The notes below the pieces were generated by a model, which was given only the letters and a program-made list of their open reading frames with translations, ran no database searches and was not told the DNA's origin. This document shows positions 5,194 through 7,283 of a DNA stretch of 7,283 nt, in pieces. This DNA is from Microthrixaceae bacterium. GTDB lineage: Bacteria; Actinomycetota; Acidimicrobiia; Acidimicrobiales; Acidimicrobilacustridaceae. The position numbers and the translations under genes are program-made. How positions within the stretch are numbered: the first letter of the stretch is position 1; each line of letters starts with the position of its first letter. The stretch lies in NCBI GenBank assembly GCA_023264915.1, contig JAHFUU010000121.1:1-7283 (forward strand), given 5' to 3'.

Positions 5194-7173
5194 ATGAACC
5201 AGTTCACGAGGTTGTTCGAGCCGCTACAAGTCGGTCCGATGCTGGTGCCGAACCGAATCTGTGAGACGACCAACACGATCGGAGCGGGTCGCTCGGCAGG
5301 ACTGCCGGATGCCCCATTCGTCGACCATCACCTGGCCAAGGCTCGCGGCGGAACCGGCTGGATCGGCAACGAGACCTGGCTGCTGGATGAGCCGCTTCCG
5401 CCCGAGGCTGGAGATGAGTTCTTCCCGGGCGTGGGTGCGATGCGCTTCCCCCTGTACATGCTGCCGGGTTTCGTCGAGGAGGTCGCGAAGTTCGTCGAGG
5501 CACTGCACGACGCGGGCTCGGTGGGCGTGTTCCAGCTCACACACCTCAACTTCACGATGGCAGCTTCGCCGGTTCCGGCAGCCGAGCCCTATGACTGGGT
5601 GCCCCATCAACTCGACGACGGCGAGATCGAGCGCCTCATCAACACCTACGTGCTGGCCGCCGGCCAGTTCCAGGCTGCGGGAGCCGATGGGATCGAGCTT
5701 CACTGCGCGCACGAGTCGACACCCCACACCTTCTTGTCACCCGCCCTCAACCATCGTGACGACCGCTGGGGCGGTGACCCGGGCCGCCGTGTCCGGTTCG
5801 TCACCGAGATCGTGTCCCGGGTCCGTGAACGGACCGGTGACGCCATGGCGCTTGGCATCCGGATCAACGGCCAGGAGTTCCGCGAGGGCGGCTACACGCT
5901 GTTCGAGATGCGCGAGATGATCACGCTGATCACCGAGCAGGTCTCCTTGGACTTCGTCAACGTCGACGTCGGTCATTCATGGGGTGCGCCCTCCTACGTG
6001 CAGCCCTCCTATGACGAGCACGCCAGGTACCGAGATGTGGGCCGGGCGATACGGGCAGACGTGGCACCCGTGCCGGTGCTCTTCTCGGGTCGGGTCAACG
6101 ATCCTGTCGTCGCGGAGAACCTGCTGGCGTCAGGGATCTGCGACCTGGTCGGGATGACGCGGGCCGGCATCGCGGATCCAGAGTTCCCCACCAAGGCACG
6201 TCAGGGCCGCCTCGGTGAGATCCGCCGTTGCATCGGGTGCAACCGGTGCATCGCGGAGTCGATGGACACCACCGCGCCGCAGATGTTCCGCAAGCCGGTC
6301 TGCTCGGTCAACCCCCAGGTCGGCCACGAGGGCGAGTGGGCGATGACCTTCCGCCCGGCCAGGACCCCCAAGCGGGTCGTGGTCGTCGGAGCCGGCGCCG
6401 CGGGTCTGGAGGTGGCGCGCGTGGCAGCCATGAGAGGCCATGAAGTGGTGGTCCTGGAGCGCTCGAACAGCCTCGGGGGACAGCTCTCCATCGCCGCTCG
6501 TGCGCCAGGGCGGGACTCCTTTGAGGACTTCATCCAGTTCGAGCAGAACCAGATGGATCTGCTCGGCGTCGACGTCAGGCTCGGTTCGGATGCATCGGTT
6601 GAGTCCGTTCTGGCTCTCGCGCCCGATGCTGTCGCGTGTGCAACCGGTTCGGTGCCGCGCCAACCGAACACTCCAGGGGTCGAGTCGGCACATGTGCTCC
6701 AGGGATGGGACGTGCTCGCTGGAAGGAGTCAGGTCGGCGAGAGAGTCGCGGTGGTGTCCCAAGAGGACCACTTCGAGACCCCGAACATCGCTTACTACCT
6801 AGCCGAGGCAGGCAAGGACGTCACGATCTTCCACAAGTGGCTGGGGATCGGATCACAGATAGACCGGTACTCGATCGGGGCGATCATGTCCCGGTTGGCG
6901 GCGAACAAGGTCAAGATCGTCACGGGAATGCGGCTTGCCACCGTCGAGGAAGAGAGCGTCGTGATGACCTCGGCATTCACCGGTGACGAGCGACGCTTCG
7001 AAGGGTTCGATTCGGTGGTTCTGGTGTACGGGTCGGTGCCTGACACGTCCCTTCACCAGGCCCTCGCGCAAGAGGGCTCGGTGAGGCGGATGTTCCTCGT
7101 GGGCTCGGCGTGGGTGCCGCGGCGCCTGGCCGAGGCCACCCAGCACGGAGCAAAGGTTGGAATGGAGGTCTGA
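5194..7173 (+). CDS. OYE/trimethylamine dehydrogenase-type iron-sulfur flavoenzyme
   Basis: This 659-residue cytosolic oxidoreductase has the architecture of 2,4-dienoyl-CoA reductase (FadH) and trimethylamine dehydrogenase (TMADH). An FMN TIM barrel (about 1-340; F-E-P-L-Q-V-G-P near the start, H170-C-A-H173, and S-G-R for FMN phosphate at 298-300) is followed by a [4Fe-4S] segment (Cys346, Cys349, Cys352, Cys370) and an ADP/FAD Rossmann domain (G-A-G-A-A-G at 399-404, Glu422, A-T-G-S at 483-486). C-x2-C-x2-C follows the TMADH pattern; FadH has C-x2-C-x3-C. The TMADH Cys for covalent FMN is replaced by Thr27. The second Rossmann segment (517-549) has S-Q-E-D-H-F-E-T-P where NAD(P)H enzymes carry a glycine-rich loop, again TMADH-like. 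The G-D-A motif near the C-terminus is G-S-A (637-639). ATG 5194 gives the typical N-terminus; GTG 5143 would add 17 residues rich in Pro, His and Gly. Its likely role is redox of an enone or enoyl-CoA intermediate. Substrate and electron partner are unknown. Confidence 0.9.
   Translation: MNQFTRLFEPLQVGPMLVPNRICETTNTIGAGRSAGLPDAPFVDHHLAKARGGTGWIGNETWLLDEPLPPEAGDEFFPGVGAMRFPLYMLPGFVEEVAKFVEALHDAGSVGVFQLTHLNFTMAASPVPAAEPYDWVPHQLDDGEIERLINTYVLAAGQFQAAGADGIELHCAHESTPHTFLSPALNHRDDRWGGDPGRRVRFVTEIVSRVRERTGDAMALGIRINGQEFREGGYTLFEMREMITLITEQVSLDFVNVDVGHSWGAPSYVQPSYDEHARYRDVGRAIRADVAPVPVLFSGRVNDPVVAENLLASGICDLVGMTRAGIADPEFPTKARQGRLGEIRRCIGCNRCIAESMDTTAPQMFRKPVCSVNPQVGHEGEWAMTFRPARTPKRVVVVGAGAAGLEVARVAAMRGHEVVVLERSNSLGGQLSIAARAPGRDSFEDFIQFEQNQMDLLGVDVRLGSDASVESVLALAPDAVACATGSVPRQPNTPGVESAHVLQGWDVLAGRSQVGERVAVVSQEDHFETPNIAYYLAEAGKDVTIFHKWLGIGSQIDRYSIGAIMSRLAANKVKIVTGMRLATVEEESVVMTSAFTGDERRFEGFDSVVLVYGSVPDTSLHQALAQEGSVRRMFLVGSAWVPRRLAEATQHGAKVGMEV
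7164..7169 (+). promoter_or_regulatory. Ribosome binding site for the last, truncated gene
   Basis: GGAGGT lies in the final codons of the OYE-type gene, three bases before the ATG at 7173. The spacing is short, but the match to the Shine-Dalgarno consensus is strong, and the start overlaps the upstream stop (TGATG). Together these support a real coupled gene. Confidence 0.6.
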
Positions 7174-7283
7174 TGCCTACCCAAGACGTTGACGAGGATC
7201 CGAACCTGGCTGATCACCCCTCGATCGACGTGATGAACCACATCCTCGAGGTCCGCCAGGACCTCGCCGGGAACCCGTTCGAG
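7173..7283 (+). CDS. Unrecognised protein, N-terminal 37 residues; 3' end outside window
   Basis: An open frame begins at the ATG that overlaps the preceding stop by one base (TGATG) and runs without interruption to the right edge. GGAGGT sits just upstream. The visible residues are acidic at first (M-P-T-Q-D-V-D-E-D-P-N) and then read S-I-D-V-M-N-H-I-L-E-V-R, likely an amphipathic helix. There is no signal peptide or membrane segment in this part. I do not recognise the family from so short a piece. The coupled position makes it a member of the same operon, and a further catabolic enzyme is a reasonable guess only from context. Confidence 0.7.
   Translation, partial: MPTQDVDEDPNLADHPSIDVMNHILEVRQDLAGNPFE

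Overview
This 7.3 kb window is gene-dense, G+C-rich DNA (about two-thirds G+C by eye). All seven genes lie on the plus strand. Their tight packing, the preference for G or C at third codon positions and the gene content all suggest an actinobacterium. A mycobacterium/rhodococcus-like or acidimicrobial lineage would fit, but no ribosomal or other marker gene is present, so this is inference.

Layout: (1) 1-654, the C-terminal part of an adenylate-forming acyl/aryl-CoA ligase whose start lies off the left edge. (2) 651-1571, a divergent luciferase-like (LLM) flavin monooxygenase that overlaps gene 1 by an ATGA. (3) 1613-2605, a second LLM monooxygenase that keeps the luciferase-type Glu-His-His motif. 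A 126-bp gap follows, holding a perfect 12-bp palindrome. (4) 2732-3934 and (5) 3936-5093, two acyl-CoA dehydrogenase-fold subunits separated by one base. The conserved active-site and cofactor residues are split between them, as in the heterotetrameric FadE pairs of mycobacterial steroid catabolism. A 100-bp gap follows with two more inverted repeats, one of which resembles the palindrome in the first gap. (6) 5194-7173, an old-yellow-enzyme/iron-sulfur/Rossmann oxidoreductase closer in motif layout to trimethylamine dehydrogenase than to NADPH-dependent 2,4-dienoyl-CoA reductase. (7) 7173-7283, the first 37 codons of an unrecognised gene cut by the right edge.

The set reads as part of a catabolic operon for a carboxylic acid of unknown identity, perhaps cyclic, steroid-like, terpenoid or aromatic. 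The ligase would make the CoA thioester, the paired dehydrogenase would introduce an alpha,beta double bond, the OYE-type flavoenzyme would reduce or oxidise an unsaturated or carbonyl-bearing intermediate, and the LLM enzymes would insert oxygen. No hydratase, thiolase, flavin reductase, regulator or transporter is visible here, so the pathway is incomplete and its substrate cannot be named. No RNA gene, mobile element, CRISPR array or convincing terminator was seen.
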